A stretch of 64,000 nt of DNA from Calditrichales bacterium MX18-03 (GCA_021083345.1 JAJGRE010000001.1:1364001-1428000); one strand, 5' to 3'. Counted from the stretch's first letter, positions 1 through 11,736 are shown. The notes: generated from the letters alone by a model not told the origin. Numbers and translations are program-made.

Positions 1-234
1 ACGTATCAAAGTCAGCATCAGGTTTTGATCGGAATAAGAATACCTGGAAAACATGGGCTGAAAAATTGCCATGAGGGATAATATCGTCAAAATGATAATT
101 GCCGTTATTGCAGCAGGATTTTTCTTCAGCCTTCTTCAGGCGTCCTGCCAATAGGTTAAGCTTGGTCTGACAATCTTTTGAGCTGTGCTCAAGTCCTTGC
201 CTATCATCTTAAATTGTTCCTGCTTCAATTCCAT
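1..234 (-). pseudogene. second oppC copy, broken, cut by window edge
   Basis: The minus strand from an ATG at 234 reads as the N-terminus of an OppC-type permease and is close to the intact oppC that starts at 3350. The ribosome site (AAGGGGG) and the stop region of an upstream oppB are duplicated too. Codon 33, where the intact copy has Trp in QDAWRR, is TGA (138-136); the frame is otherwise open to the window edge and still encodes the first membrane segment. It therefore looks like a duplicated opp locus whose oppC carries a nonsense mutation. Homology stops at about 258, right at the oppB stop codon. It lies beyond the terminator of the intact operon. Restart at a later codon cannot be excluded. 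Confidence 0.8.
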
Positions 235-398
235 CTTCCATTCCCCCTTGCTATTTACCTGATTTCATAATATACTAAAAATTTGAAAAATTCGGGTTGA
301 AAGAATGAAATATCTTTGAACAAAATGTTTAGAATTATTTACATGTTTGCTTATGTATTGTAATGTATCGAATACACTGAATCGTCTACGCTGGGCGC

Positions 399-431
399 AA
401 AAAAAGAACAGGGTGCAAATCATCCTGTTCT
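399..431 (-). terminator. intrinsic terminator after oppF
   Basis: On the minus strand an 8-bp stem (AGAACAGG with CCTGTTCT, arms 424-431 and 405-412) is followed by a run of seven T. It lies about 10 bases after the oppF stop and would end the opp transcript. Confidence 0.85.
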
Positions 432-441
432 CTCTATTTCA

Positions 442-1401
442 CTAGACAATATGACAAGCTACGAAATGGTCCGGTCCGACTTCCCTAAGCTCCGGCATCT
501 GCTGGTGGCAGACATCCTTGGCATACCGGCAGCGGCCTTTAAAGCGGCAGCCTGCCGACGGATTGATGGGACTCGGTACATCCCCTTCAAGAAGGACTCT
601 CTGCCTGCTTCTTTCGATATTGGGGTCCGGAATCGGGATTGCCGACAGCAGTGCCTGTGTATACGGGTGAAGGGGCTTGTCGTAAAGCTCTGTGCTGGAA
701 GCCAGTTCTACCATTGTACCCAGGTACATGACGGCAACTCTGTCCGATATATGCTTAACCATACTAAGGTCATGAGCGATAAACAAGTAAGTCAGCTTCA
801 TATCCCGCTGAAGCTCAATCAGCAAATTGACAACCTGCGCCTGGATGGAAACGTCAAGCGCCGAAATCGGTTCATCGCAGACGATAAACTTAGGCTCTAT
901 AGCCAAGGCTCTTGCAATACCGATTCTCTGCCTTTGTCCGCCGCTGAATTCATGGGGGAAACGGCTGGCATGCTCTCTATTCAAGCCAACTGTCTCAAGA
1001 AGATTATAGATCCGCTCCATTCTTTCCTTGCCGCCCATTATCCTGTGAATGTCGATGCCCTCCCCGATGATGTCGCCAACTGTCATTCTGGGGTTCAGTG
1101 ATGCATATGGATCCTGGAATATCATCTGAGCGTGCCGGGTGAAGTCCTTGTGTTCTGCTCTTGACATCTTGTGTACATCTTTTCCTTCAAACAGCACCTC
1201 ACCGGCAGTGGCATCATATAACCGGATCATGGTTCTTCCGGTAGTAGACTTTCCACAGCCCGACTCTCCTACCAGACCCAGGGTCTCACCCTCGTAGATA
1301 TAGAAGTTTAGATCATCGACTGCTTTAAGTGTCAGTCCGGGGCCAACATTGAAGTATTTCTTCAGATTCTTGACCTCAATGACTTTTTTATTCTTATTCA
1401 T
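442..1401 (-). CDS. oppF: oligopeptide/dipeptide ABC transporter ATPase OppF
   Basis: One of the two cytoplasmic ATPases that power peptide import with OppA, OppB, OppC and OppD. The Walker A motif GESGCGKST is near residue 45, the Q-loop MIFQDP follows, and the signature LSGGQ-type motif (FSGGQRQR) and Walker B (FIVCDEP) are in place. The C-terminus has the oligo_HPY region with the Cys-rich GCRFKGRC and YAKDVC segments that bind an iron-sulphur cluster in Dpp/Opp ATPases. The ATG at 1401 is preferred over an upstream GTG at 1413, because AGGAGG abuts the GTG but sits at usable distance from the ATG; this puts the start one base after the oppD stop. Length (319 aa) is normal. OppF or DppF naming depends on substrate, which the sequence does not show. 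Confidence 0.93.
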   Translation of the reverse strand: MNKNKKVIEVKNLKKYFNVGPGLTLKAVDDLNFYIYEGETLGLVGESGCGKSTTGRTMIRLYDATAGEVLFEGKDVHKMSRAEHKDFTRHAQMIFQDPYASLNPRMTVGDIIGEGIDIHRIMGGKERMERIYNLLETVGLNREHASRFPHEFSGGQRQRIGIARALAIEPKFIVCDEPISALDVSIQAQVVNLLIELQRDMKLTYLFIAHDLSMVKHISDRVAVMYLGTMVELASSTELYDKPLHPYTQALLSAIPIPDPNIERSRQRVLLEGDVPSPINPSAGCRFKGRCRYAKDVCHQQMPELREVGPDHFVACHIV

Positions 1402-1402
1402 A

Positions 1403-2419
1403 CTATCTAGCACCTCCTATCCCAGCAGGCCGTTCTACCTTGGGCGCATCGGGATGTGTCAGCCAGCAGGCTGCATGATGACCATTCTCAACCTGTACAA
1501 AATCAGGTTGACTGTCTTTACAGATCGACATGCAGTACTCGCATCGGGCAGCAAAACCGCATCCTTTGGGAGGTGCAAACAGATCCGGCGGTGTGCCGTC
1601 AATGGGCATCAACTCTTCCTTCTGCTTTGCATCCAATCTCGGAACAGATTTCAGGAGACCCCATGTATAAGGATGTCTGGGATTGTAGAAAATATCATCC
1701 AGCGTACCGGACTCCACAATCTTGCCTGCATACATAACGATGATTCTCTGAGCCATATCCGCTACGACACCCAGGTCATGGGTAATCAGGATAATCGCCG
1801 TATTCAATTCTCTCTGAAGCTCTTTCATCAGATCGATAATTTGTGCCTGTATGGTCACGTCCAGAGCCGTTGTCGGTTCATCGGCTATCAGAAGCTTTGG
1901 GTTGCAGGCCAGAGCGATTGCGATCATTGCCCTCTGTCTCATTCCGCCTGAAAACTCGTGAGGATACTGCTTCAACCGTTTCTCTGCATTGGGTATGTTA
2001 ACAAGGTTCAGCATTCTCAAGGCTTCCTGGTAGGCTTGCTGCTTGGAAAGATGCCGATGCTTGATCAGACTTTCCATAATTTGCTTTCCAATCGTCATGG
2101 TAGGGTTCAGAGAAGTCATGGGATCCTGGAAAATCATACCGATTTCCGAGCCCCTGATGGCCTGCATCTGTCTTTCGGAAAGCTTCAGGATCTCCTTGCC
2201 GTTAAAGCTGATACTGCCATTTTTGACCCTGCTGGGCGGTGATGGGATCAATCTCATGATGGACTGAGCTGTAACGCTCTTGCCGCAGCCCGATTCACCA
2301 ACGATCGCCAGAGCCTCACCCTTATCCAGATGGAAAGAAACACCTCTTACCGCTTGAACTTCACCTGCATAGGTATCAAAGGATACTTCCAAATTCTTTA
2401 ATTCCAATAATCTTTCCAT
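1403..2419 (-). CDS. oppD: oligopeptide/dipeptide ABC transporter ATPase OppD
   Basis: Partner ATPase of OppF. Walker [11 protein letters not shown]-loop [12 protein letters not shown], signature FSGGMRQR and Walker [13 protein letters not shown] are all visible, followed by the H-loop (ITHDLG) and the C-terminal oligo_HPY domain with [11 protein letters not shown]. Length of 338 aa is standard. It starts 13 bases after the oppC stop and ends one base before the oppF start, so translation is probably coupled. The protein acts at the inner face of the membrane as an OppD-OppF heterodimer. Confidence 0.93.
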   Translation of the reverse strand: MERLLELKNLEVSFDTYAGEVQAVRGVSFHLDKGEALAIVGESGCGKSVTAQSIMRLIPSPPSRVKNGSISFNGKEILKLSERQMQAIRGSEIGMIFQDPMTSLNPTMTIGKQIMESLIKHRHLSKQQAYQEALRMLNLVNIPNAEKRLKQYPHEFSGGMRQRAMIAIALACNPKLLIADEPTTALDVTIQAQIIDLMKELQRELNTAIILITHDLGVVADMAQRIIVMYAGKIVESGTLDDIFYNPRHPYTWGLLKSVPRLDAKQKEELMPIDGTPPDLFAPPKGCGFAARCEYCMSICKDSQPDFVQVENGHHAACWLTHPDAPKVERPAGIGGAR

Positions 2420-2432
2420 TCTCTCCTCACCT

Positions 2433-3350
2433 CTACTTCCTTAATCTTGGGTCAAGCGCGTCTCTCAAGCCGTCACCCAGCATATTGAAGGACAGCATGG
2501 CAAGACTGATTGCTATTGATGGAAAAAGTAGCAGATGCGGATGCGCGATAAGCTGCTGCTGTCCTGTTGCTGCCAGTGTTCCCCAGCTGGCCAGAGGCTG
2601 CGGTACGCCCATACCGATAAAGCTTAAGAAGGCTTCGAAGAAAATGGCACCCGGGATGGAGAAAGTCAAACGGACGATGATGGGTCCGATGACGTTGGGT
2701 ATCAAATGTCTTCCTATCATTCTTGAAGGACTTGCGCCCAATGTTCTCGCTGCCAATACAAATTCCTGCTCCTTTACCTGAAGGATCTGGCCTCTGACGA
2801 TACGCGCCATCGGCAGCCAGTGCAGGGAGGAAATCGCTAGTATAACAGTAAAAAGTCCGGGTCCCATAACCATGATCAAAAGAATCATCATGACGACTTC
2901 CGGTATAACATATAAAACGTCAACCACACGCATCATGATATTATCAACATTTCCGCCTTTGTAGCCGGAAACACCGCCGTAAATGATGCCGATAACCAAC
3001 TCGATAAGCGCCCCTGTTATCCCGATAAGCAGAGAAATCCTGGCACCGACCCACACGCGGACGAACAGGTCGCGGCCCAGATTATCTGTTCCAAACAGAT
3101 GCCCCTCGACACCTGGACGGGCCAAAGTCAGCATCAGATTCTGGTCGGAATAAGAGTACTTGGAAAACATGGGTTGGAATATTGCCAAAAGTGACAATAT
3201 TGTCAGTATAACGATCGCTGTGATAGCTGCAGGATTTTTCTTAAGCCTTCGCCATGCGTCCTGCCAGTAGGTCAAACTGGGCCTGACAATTTTCTGTGCC
3301 GTGCTCAAGTCCTTGCCTATGACCCTGAATTGTTCGTGTTTTAATTCCAT
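2433..3350 (-). CDS. oppC: peptide ABC transporter permease OppC
   Basis: Inner membrane permease of the peptide importer. The first 30-40 residues match the OppC_N domain (ending DAWRRLKKNPAA before the first membrane helix), and the BPD_transp_1 core contains the EAA loop (EFVLAARTLGASPSRMIGRHLIPN) that docks to the ATPases. Six membrane segments are expected; length 305 aa is typical. The N-terminal part is duplicated, with a nonsense mutation, at the left edge of the window. The ATG at 3350 is preceded by AAGGGGGGATTAAGAG. Confidence 0.93.
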   Translation of the reverse strand: MELKHEQFRVIGKDLSTAQKIVRPSLTYWQDAWRRLKKNPAAITAIVILTILSLLAIFQPMFSKYSYSDQNLMLTLARPGVEGHLFGTDNLGRDLFVRVWVGARISLLIGITGALIELVIGIIYGGVSGYKGGNVDNIMMRVVDVLYVIPEVVMMILLIMVMGPGLFTVILAISSLHWLPMARIVRGQILQVKEQEFVLAARTLGASPSRMIGRHLIPNVIGPIIVRLTFSIPGAIFFEAFLSFIGMGVPQPLASWGTLAATGQQQLIAHPHLLLFPSIAISLAMLSFNMLGDGLRDALDPRLRK

Positions 3351-3367
3351 CTCTTAATCCCCCCTTT

Positions 3368-4297
3368 CTATTTACTGGAGCCGTCCAGCCTGATTCTCGG
3401 ATCGATCAGCCCGTACAGTATATCAACCAACAGATTCATAAATACCATTAAAACACCCATAAATGCCGTTATACCTGTAATGAGAGGATAATCCTGCGCA
3501 TTGATACTCTGAACATAGAATTTTCCGATACCCGGTATGGCAAAGATCGTTTCAATAACGAAGGAACCGGTCAGAACAAAGGCAATCCACGGACCCAGTA
3601 TGGTGATAACCGGTAAAATGGCATTTCTGATTTCGTGGCTCCATATGATCTTCATTGTAGACAGGCCTTTTGCCTTTGCGGTCTTGATATAATCCTGTCC
3701 GATGACATCCAGCATGCTGGAGCGCATAAACCGTGCAACCTGCGCGATCATGGTCAAAGATAAGGCAAAGGTCGGCATAATGGTATGAGCAAAGCTCTTC
3801 CATTGTGCGACAGGCAAGATCTTCAGCTTGACCCCCAGGAACCATTGTAAGGTTGCTGCGATAACGAAGCCGGGTATGGATACCCCAAGAATGGCAACGA
3901 ATATGGAGAAGCGGTCCCAACCTTTGTTATGGTTTAATGCCGCTACAATCCCCAAGCTGATGCCCACAATAAATCCTACCGCTATGGCTCTAAGTCCCAG
4001 ACTTGCTGAATACGGAAGACCTTCCTTGATAATAGTATTGACCATCCTGTTTTTTCTAAGGAAGGACATACCTAAATTACCCTGAGCAAAGTTCTTCATA
4101 TAGACGCCGTACTGAACAACCAGTGGTTTGTCCAATCCGTAGTATTTTCTCAGCTGCTCTTTCAGCTCCGGAATGACCCTTCTCTCATTTTGGAAAGGGT
4201 CCCCGGGTATGGCCTGCATCATAAACCAGGTCAGACTGACAACGATCCAAACTGTGACCAATGCTCCGGCAATTCTTTTTAATATATATTTGAACAT
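3368..4297 (-). CDS. oppB: peptide ABC transporter permease OppB
   Basis: The second membrane permease of the system, paired with OppC. It begins with the conserved FKYILKRI start and first helix, contains QAIPGDPF near residue 30 and the EAA docking loop (DYIKTAKAKGLSTMKIIWSHEIRNA). About 309 aa, normal for OppB/DppB. The start is ambiguous: ATG at 4297 is chosen because all family members begin close to it, but a TTG at 4306 is better spaced from AAGGTGG. A 32-bp perfect palindrome lies between this gene and oppA. Confidence 0.92.
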   Translation of the reverse strand: MFKYILKRIAGALVTVWIVVSLTWFMMQAIPGDPFQNERRVIPELKEQLRKYYGLDKPLVVQYGVYMKNFAQGNLGMSFLRKNRMVNTIIKEGLPYSASLGLRAIAVGFIVGISLGIVAALNHNKGWDRFSIFVAILGVSIPGFVIAATLQWFLGVKLKILPVAQWKSFAHTIMPTFALSLTMIAQVARFMRSSMLDVIGQDYIKTAKAKGLSTMKIIWSHEIRNAILPVITILGPWIAFVLTGSFVIETIFAIPGIGKFYVQSINAQDYPLITGITAFMGVLMVFMNLLVDILYGLIDPRIRLDGSSK

Positions 4298-4333
4298 CTC
4301 TCCCAAACACCACCTTGCTTTTTTGATTGAATG

Positions 4334-4365
4334 AAGAAGGTATATGCAGCTGCATATACCTTCTT
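4334..4365. repeat. 32-bp perfect palindrome between oppA and oppB
   Basis: Each 16-base half (AAGAAGGTATATGCAG and its complement) pairs without mismatch or loop. It sits in the 93-base gap after oppA. There is no T-run immediately after it on the minus strand, so it is more likely an RNA-stabilising or partial-attenuation stem than a full terminator. In opp operons such stems commonly keep the binding-protein mRNA more abundant than the permease mRNA; that role is inferred here. Confidence 0.75.
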
Positions 4366-4390
4366 GCTTACTTCTATTAACTTTTAATTA

Positions 4391-6046
4391 CTAGTTTTTG
4401 CCTTCTATCCAAGCATAGATGAACTGGATATCCGGAGCGAAGGAGTCTCTTTCGAAGCCCTTCACGTATTCTCTTACGCCGTAGTTTCTATATCTGAAGT
4501 AGAGAGGACCGATCGGCATGTCATCCATCAGGATGTCTTCTGCTTTTCTCATCATCTCGAACTTCTTAGCCTTATCCGGTTCTGCCTTTGCAGCTTTGAT
4601 AAGTGCATCGTACTCAGGATTGCTGTAATCCGGGTCGTTGTTTCCGCCGCCGGTTACATAGAGGTCAAGGTCGGTCATTGGATCCGGATAATCCGGGCCC
4701 CAGCCTGCATAGGACATATCGAAGTCATGTTTCTGCTGTCTGTCGATTCTGACAGATGATGGAACCGGTTCAAGCTCAACTTCTATGTTGAGGTTCTTCT
4801 TCCACATTTCCTGCAATGCCTGTGCATACATCTGGCCTGTTGCGTTTTCGTTGCACATGATCTTCATCTTCGGGATAGAAGTAATGCCTAATTCCTTCAT
4901 GCCCTGCTCAAGAAGCTGCTTAGCAGTTTCTACGTCGTTATCCTTGAAGTATCCCGGCTTAGCATTTCTCCATGGAGTCTTGCCATCTGCATCCGGAATG
5001 ATGTCGGGCTGAACGAATGCCATTGCAGGAACCCAAGGCATCTTTGCAACGTTCTCGATCAAGCTCTTTCTGTCGATTGCGTATGTCATAGCTTTTCTGA
5101 TGTTTTTGTTCTTCAGGATCTTGTGCTTTGTATTGAAGTCGATGAACCATACGGAACCGTCGGAGTACTTTCTGACTTCGCCCTTTGTGAGAGCAGCTTT
5201 CTGATCAGCGTTCAGAGCGATTGTATGATCCAACTCGCCTGCTTCGTACATATTGAACTCAGTGGAGTCTTCAGCGATCATTAAGCCAGTAACCTTATCA
5301 AGCTTGATGGAAGCTGCATCCCAGTATTCCGGGTTCTTTACGAATACCATTTCGGATTCATGTGTCCAGCTTTCAACCTTGAAAGGACCGTTGGAAAGGA
5401 AAGTTTCCGGTGAAGTATTCAACTTGTCGCCAACTTGCTCAGCGAAGTCCTGTCTAACAGGAGCAAAGGTTGAGAAGGATGTCATGTAATCAAAATAAGT
5501 TACAGGCTGCTTCAAAGTAACTTCCAAGGTCTTGTCGTCAACGACTTTGATGCCGACCTGGTCAGCAGTTGCTTTGCCCTGGCTGTATTCTTCAGCGTTT
5601 ACGATGTCATATAAGAAATAAGTATAATCTCTGGGAGTTTTAGGATCGATTGCTCTCATCCAACCATATTTGAAATCGTTAGCTGTTACCGGCTTGCCGT
5701 CGGACCACTTTGCATCTCTCAAGTGGAATGTCCATACTTTTCCGTCCGGGCTGGCTTCATACTTTTCAGCGATACCTGGCTTAACTGAACCGCCGCCTGC
5801 GCTTCTGGTCAAACCTTCCATGATCCAGTTGTAAATCTGAATCTCACCTGATGATGAGCATGCCTGGAAGTCAAGTGTGCTGACTTCTGCGAAGAGGTTG
5901 ATTGTTAATTCCTGTGCTTCCTTCGGTGCTTCTGTCGGTGCAGCAGGTGCAGCCGGTTCAGCAGCAGGCGTCTTCGGTCCGCATGCTGTCAGTGTGAAAC
6001 TGAGGATCATCAGCATCGCGAGTACGATAACGAGTGACTTTTTCAT
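4391..6046 (-). CDS. oppA: peptide ABC transporter substrate-binding lipoprotein OppA
   Basis: Extracellular peptide-binding protein of the SBP family 5. From the ATG at 6046 the product starts MKKSLVIVLAMLMILSFTLTACG, a lipoprotein signal peptide with the lipobox LTAC, so Cys is lipidated and anchors it outside the membrane. A Pro/Ala linker follows, then the SBP_bac_5 fold with the signature region KWSDGKPVTANDFKYGWMRAIDP. Length 551 aa matches OppA/DppE. The longer frame to 6169 is rejected because AGGGGG lies correctly before 6046 and the extension would hide the signal peptide. First gene of the operon, with its promoter at 6217-6245. Confidence 0.93.
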   Translation of the reverse strand: MKKSLVIVLAMLMILSFTLTACGPKTPAAEPAAPAAPTEAPKEAQELTINLFAEVSTLDFQACSSSGEIQIYNWIMEGLTRSAGGGSVKPGIAEKYEASPDGKVWTFHLRDAKWSDGKPVTANDFKYGWMRAIDPKTPRDYTYFLYDIVNAEEYSQGKATADQVGIKVVDDKTLEVTLKQPVTYFDYMTSFSTFAPVRQDFAEQVGDKLNTSPETFLSNGPFKVESWTHESEMVFVKNPEYWDAASIKLDKVTGLMIAEDSTEFNMYEAGELDHTIALNADQKAALTKGEVRKYSDGSVWFIDFNTKHKILKNKNIRKAMTYAIDRKSLIENVAKMPWVPAMAFVQPDIIPDADGKTPWRNAKPGYFKDNDVETAKQLLEQGMKELGITSIPKMKIMCNENATGQMYAQALQEMWKKNLNIEVELEPVPSSVRIDRQQKHDFDMSYAGWGPDYPDPMTDLDLYVTGGGNNDPDYSNPEYDALIKAAKAEPDKAKKFEMMRKAEDILMDDMPIGPLYFRYRNYGVREYVKGFERDSFAPDIQFIYAWIEGKN

Positions 6047-6216
6047 TAATTCATCCCCCTTATGATTTTCTTTAGGCGTATATATCAACTTATCGCCTTC
6101 GTAGTGAATCCGCCTCTTTCCAATTCTATTGAAAAAAGAGCTTTTACTTGTGATACATTTCATCAGCATCTAATAAAAACAGCTGCTTAACAGCAATATT
6201 ATGAAGCCATAGTATA

Positions 6217-6245
6217 ATATTACATGATGTTCTCTTTTTTTTCAA
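6217..6245 (-). promoter_or_regulatory. SigA promoter of the opp operon
   Basis: Minus strand: TTGAAA, 17-base spacer, TAATAT. It would give a leader of about 160 bases before oppA. The sequence between it and the oppA start shows no recognised riboswitch. Confidence 0.6.
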
Positions 6246-6543
6246 GAAATTATATGTCAAAAAATCATAAACCCTTTATTCACTTTTCAAAGAACATAGA
6301 ATTTTCAAGAGTTTCAGGGTATTATCCCCATATATTACAATTTGTTAGTAAACTTTCAAATTTTATAACAATCTAATGTCGAAGGTATAGCTGGCACCGG
6401 TTGTAAGTCAAGAAGTTTCGGGAATTGCAATCGGAAGATTTTGATATGTCTATATTACAAATATAACAAATATTTGTGAAATAATTGTGAACTATTATTG
6501 TATTTTCCATGAACAACCCATGAAATTAATTATGAATATACCT
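6246..6543. other. AT-rich gap between ligA and oppA
   Basis: About 300 bases after the ligA stop without a supported gene. No convincing T-tailed hairpin for ligA is visible, so the ligA message may end by another mechanism. Confidence 0.5.
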
Positions 6544-8556
<2,013 letters not shown>

Positions 8557-8600
8557 CTAACGCATCATAAATATAATGCGTCACCTTGTTTGCATTTTAC

Positions 8601-11600
8601 TTATACTTTTATTATCAAATCCTTCGGTATCTCCTTGATGAACTGCGAAACGGTATTGTAGCTGGTGCTGCCGAAAAGCGTCCGCTCAAAGGCCGCTGTC
8701 AGATACAACCGCTCTTTGGCCCGTGTGATGCCTACATACATGAGCCGCCGCTCCTCCTCCATCTGCTTTTCCTCAAAATAGGAGCGCTGACTGGGAAAAA
8801 CCCCCTCCTCCATACCGGAAATGAATACGTACGGGTACTCCAAGCCCTTGGCACTGTGCAGCGTCATCATGATGATGGCATCCTTGCCCTCCTCCAGACT
8901 GTCGATATCGGACATCAAAGCCATCTGCTCCAAAAAGCTGGGTAGGGAGGGGTCTTCATTCTTTTCTTCAAACTCCAGGGTGGCCGACAGAAGCTCCCGT
9001 ATATTCTCCGCCCTGGATCTGGCGTCCTCGCTGTCTTCCTTCTCCAATTCGGCAAGGTAGCCGGTCCGTTCCAGAACCTCCTTGAGGATTTTCGATACAC
9101 TTTCCTTCTCGGCAATCGTAAAAAGGTCCATCATGATCCGGACAAACTCCTTGATGCTTTTCTTGGCCTTGGGGCCGATTCCGTCTACGCCGTCTATCTC
9201 CAGCAGCGCGCCGAACAAAGAGTCTCCGGTTTTCCTTGCATGCTCCACAACGGCTTCCAGCGTTGTATTGCCAATGCCCCTTTTGGGAATATTGATGATC
9301 CGTTTCAGACTCAGGTCCTCATCCGGGTTCTGGATCACCCTGAGATAAGCAATGACATCCTTGACTTCCTTCCGGTCATAGAATTTGAAGCCGCCGACGA
9401 TCCTGTAAGGTACACCGTGAGACATGCAGGCTTCCTCGAGGACACGGGATTGGGCATTGGTGCGATACAGGATGGCAAAGCTTCCAAGGTTCCTGCACTC
9501 CTCTTCCGAAAGCCGCGCGACTTCCTTCATGATGAAGTTGGCCTCGCCCCATTCATCCAGCGCATTGTGAAATATGATAGACCGCCCCTGCGGATTCTCA
9601 GTCCATAACTTTTTATTCTTTCTGCCGTAGTTGTTTTTGATGATGCAGTTCGCAGCATCCAGGATCGTCTGTGTAGAACGGTAATTCTGCTCCAGCTTAA
9701 TAACCCTGGCGCCAGGAAAGTCCTTCTCGAAGTTCAGGATGTTGCCGATGTCCGCGCCTCTCCATGAATAAATGCAATTGTGCACCAAAACGCCATTGGC
9801 TAAAAACTGCCGGAATTCGGGTACCGACAAATCATATACATATCCGCTGTAATCCACTTCAGAGATTTCATCAACAATATCCTCTACCAGCTCATTGTCA
9901 TGATAAACTGGAATGCTCATACCTTTCCGCAAGCTTCCAACAGGCATAAACAGAAACGGTTCATCCTGGGTCAGCTTCGCTTTTCTATAGAGCTCCAGTG
10001 AATCATCCACCTGCAGCAATTGTTTTACATATGCATCTGCTTCATCATATTTCTTTCTCTCTGTTTCGACCCGCCATCCATTTTCTTTTGAGTACCGCGT
10101 TTTGAATCCCGCATCATCAAATCTCAGTCTGTATTTTTCACCGGAAGTAGTCAAGCTTATTCTATGGGCTCTCGCCTTTCCTTCCATCGTCTTTTTTCCA
10201 CTGAAATAACTCACATACACATTTCTTCTGACAGAATGCCCCCGTACCACCGCAGATGCGATATGATGAGGGTATTGGGGCTGCAAATAAAGTTCATCCA
10301 TCAGCTTTTCAGCGTTATCTTCTGTGTGGATGTTATTAAAAATCCACTTGATTTGTTCATCCGATAAGGATATCCCTCGGCCTTTATTGTGAAAGCAAGT
10401 CTTCGGTATACCATATTTTACGGAGAGCAGCTCTTCGTACATGGTCGCCTCTCCCTTGTCCTTGCACACCTTCAGCAGCCACACTTTGTCAGCTTTTTCA
10501 CCGTTTAGCCTTACAGCCGGGCCACTTGCGACATTATCGCGTTTTCTGCTCCTGATTCCCTGAGTCTGACCTATCCTGTAGCCTAGACCCTTCTTGTACA
10601 TTAGATATACGATGTATGCACCCGGCATAGAATTAAGGCGGCAGAAAGCTATATGGTTGGGCGTTGCAGCAAATTCTTTACCGCTTGCCGTTTTGACCTT
10701 TATGAGCTTTCCGTTATACATCCTTTTCATCACATTGTCTACAGTACCCCTGGCTATTTCGCCAAAACCAGCTGCGGCTGCCACTTCTGTCCCTTCGGAA
10801 ATCTCTTCGACAGGAACCTCACCGTTTGAAGTTCTGATCAAAGTGCCTTGTGGAATGCATTGGTCATCATCGCCAACAACACAGAGATTCTTATGCTGCT
10901 TCGCCAGCAGGCTGATCAAACGGTATTGGCAGTAGTTGGTATCCTGATATTCATCAACCATGATATATTTGAACTTGTTCTGATAATACTTGAGGATATC
11001 CTCGTGATAACTTAAAAGCTCCACTGTTTTGAACAGGATGTCGTCAAAATCCATGGCATTGTTTTTGACCAGCTTTTTCTGGTACATGTTGTATATATCC
11101 GCATACTTCTTCATCTTGAAGTCATGCATGTATTTCTCATGGAACTTGTCCGGTGTCAGAAGCATGTCCTTCGCACCGGAAATAATGGAAGCTACAGTCC
11201 TGAAGGGAAAATTCTTCTCATTCAGATTCAGCTCCTTCAGGCACTCCTTGATGATGCTTTCCTGATCCTTGGTATCAAAGATGACAAAGCTTTTCTTGTA
11301 CTGTCCCAGCCGTTCGACATCCCTTCTCAATATCCGTGCACAAGCGGCATGAAAAGTTGAGACCCACATCTCCGGTACACTTCCGATCAGTTGTTCCACC
11401 CGCTCCTTCATCTCCCTGGCAGCCTTATTGGTAAAGGTGATCGCCAGGATATTGGAAGGGTAGATGCTTTTCTCCTGTATCAAATAGGCGATGCGGTGGG
11501 TCAGAACTCTTGTTTTCCCTGACCCGGCGCCTGCCAGAAGCAAAAGGGGCCCTTCGGTATGCAGCACCGCTTCCCGCTGCGGCTCGTTCATTTTATCCAA

Positions 11601-11609
11601 AAAATCCAT
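8601..11609 (-). CDS. pcrA: ATP-dependent DNA helicase PcrA/UvrD with intein
   Basis: SF1A 3'-5' helicase for repair and rolling-circle replication. Walker A (AGAGSGKT, residues 26-33), DEYQD (219-223) and later motifs such as TLHSAKGLEY and VGITRAKERL are intact. The host protein is broken at motif III: GDDDQ (to residue 250) is followed by a 361-residue intein, and CIYSWRGAD resumes at residue 612. After splicing the helicase would be 641 aa, shorter than most PcrA proteins (about 720 or more); the C-terminal extension seen in Bacillus PcrA is missing and the protein ends soon after FIKEIPKDL. Most homologues have Ser where Cys612 stands; Cys is the expected +1 splicing nucleophile. First gene of the pcrA-ligA pair. 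Confidence 0.95.
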   Translation of the reverse strand: MDFLDKMNEPQREAVLHTEGPLLLLAGAGSGKTRVLTHRIAYLIQEKSIYPSNILAITFTNKAAREMKERVEQLIGSVPEMWVSTFHAACARILRRDVERLGQYKKSFVIFDTKDQESIIKECLKELNLNEKNFPFRTVASIISGAKDMLLTPDKFHEKYMHDFKMKKYADIYNMYQKKLVKNNAMDFDDILFKTVELLSYHEDILKYYQNKFKYIMVDEYQDTNYCQYRLISLLAKQHKNLCVVGDDDQCIPQGTLIRTSNGEVPVEEISEGTEVAAAAGFGEIARGTVDNVMKRMYNGKLIKVKTASGKEFAATPNHIAFCRLNSMPGAYIVYLMYKKGLGYRIGQTQGIRSRKRDNVASGPAVRLNGEKADKVWLLKVCKDKGEATMYEELLSVKYGIPKTCFHNKGRGISLSDEQIKWIFNNIHTEDNAEKLMDELYLQPQYPHHIASAVVRGHSVRRNVYVSYFSGKKTMEGKARAHRISLTTSGEKYRLRFDDAGFKTRYSKENGWRVETERKKYDEADAYVKQLLQVDDSLELYRKAKLTQDEPFLFMPVGSLRKGMSIPVYHDNELVEDIVDEISEVDYSGYVYDLSVPEFRQFLANGVLVHNCIYSWRGADIGNILNFEKDFPGARVIKLEQNYRSTQTILDAANCIIKNNYGRKNKKLWTENPQGRSIIFHNALDEWGEANFIMKEVARLSEEECRNLGSFAILYRTNAQSRVLEEACMSHGVPYRIVGGFKFYDRKEVKDVIAYLRVIQNPDEDLSLKRIINIPKRGIGNTTLEAVVEHARKTGDSLFGALLEIDGVDGIGPKAKKSIKEFVRIMMDLFTIAEKESVSKILKEVLERTGYLAELEKEDSEDARSRAENIRELLSATLEFEEKNEDPSLPSFLEQMALMSDIDSLEEGKDAIIMMTLHSAKGLEYPYVFISGMEEGVFPSQRSYFEEKQMEEERRLMYVGITRAKERLYLTAAFERTLFGSTSYNTVSQFIKEIPKDLIIKV
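9777..10859 (-). mobile_element. intein in PcrA motif III, with GIY-YIG-like insert
   Basis: An in-frame protein-splicing element of 361 residues (251-611 of the precursor). It begins Cys1 (CIPQGTLIRTSNGEVPVEEI, block A), has the block B TPNH motif (ATPNHIAF), and ends GYVYDLSVPEFRQFLANGVL followed by VHN and Cys+1, the classical blocks F and G with penultimate His and terminal Asn. No LAGLIDADG motif is present. The insert after block B contains YIVYLM, then nine residues on GYRIG and R residues 6 and 8 after the Gly, and a later Glu (YEELL), which resembles the core of a GIY-YIG nuclease. The splicing residues look complete, so the intein is probably active; the nuclease assignment is inference. 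Confidence 0.93.
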
Positions 11610-11707
11610 TGAAACCTCCGTCTTTTTCTACATTATTTCCATCATTCAAGGCTGAGAAACCTCGAATTTTCATTTGTAAGGCAATAAACTTCGAATCGTC
11701 ATTTTCT

Positions 11708-11736
11708 ATTATAAAACATCCGGTTCATTATGGAAA
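11708..11736 (-). promoter_or_regulatory. candidate pcrA promoter
   Basis: Minus strand: TTTCCA, 17-base spacer, perfect TATAAT, about 95 bases before the pcrA start. The -35 matches only four of six consensus bases. Confidence 0.5.
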
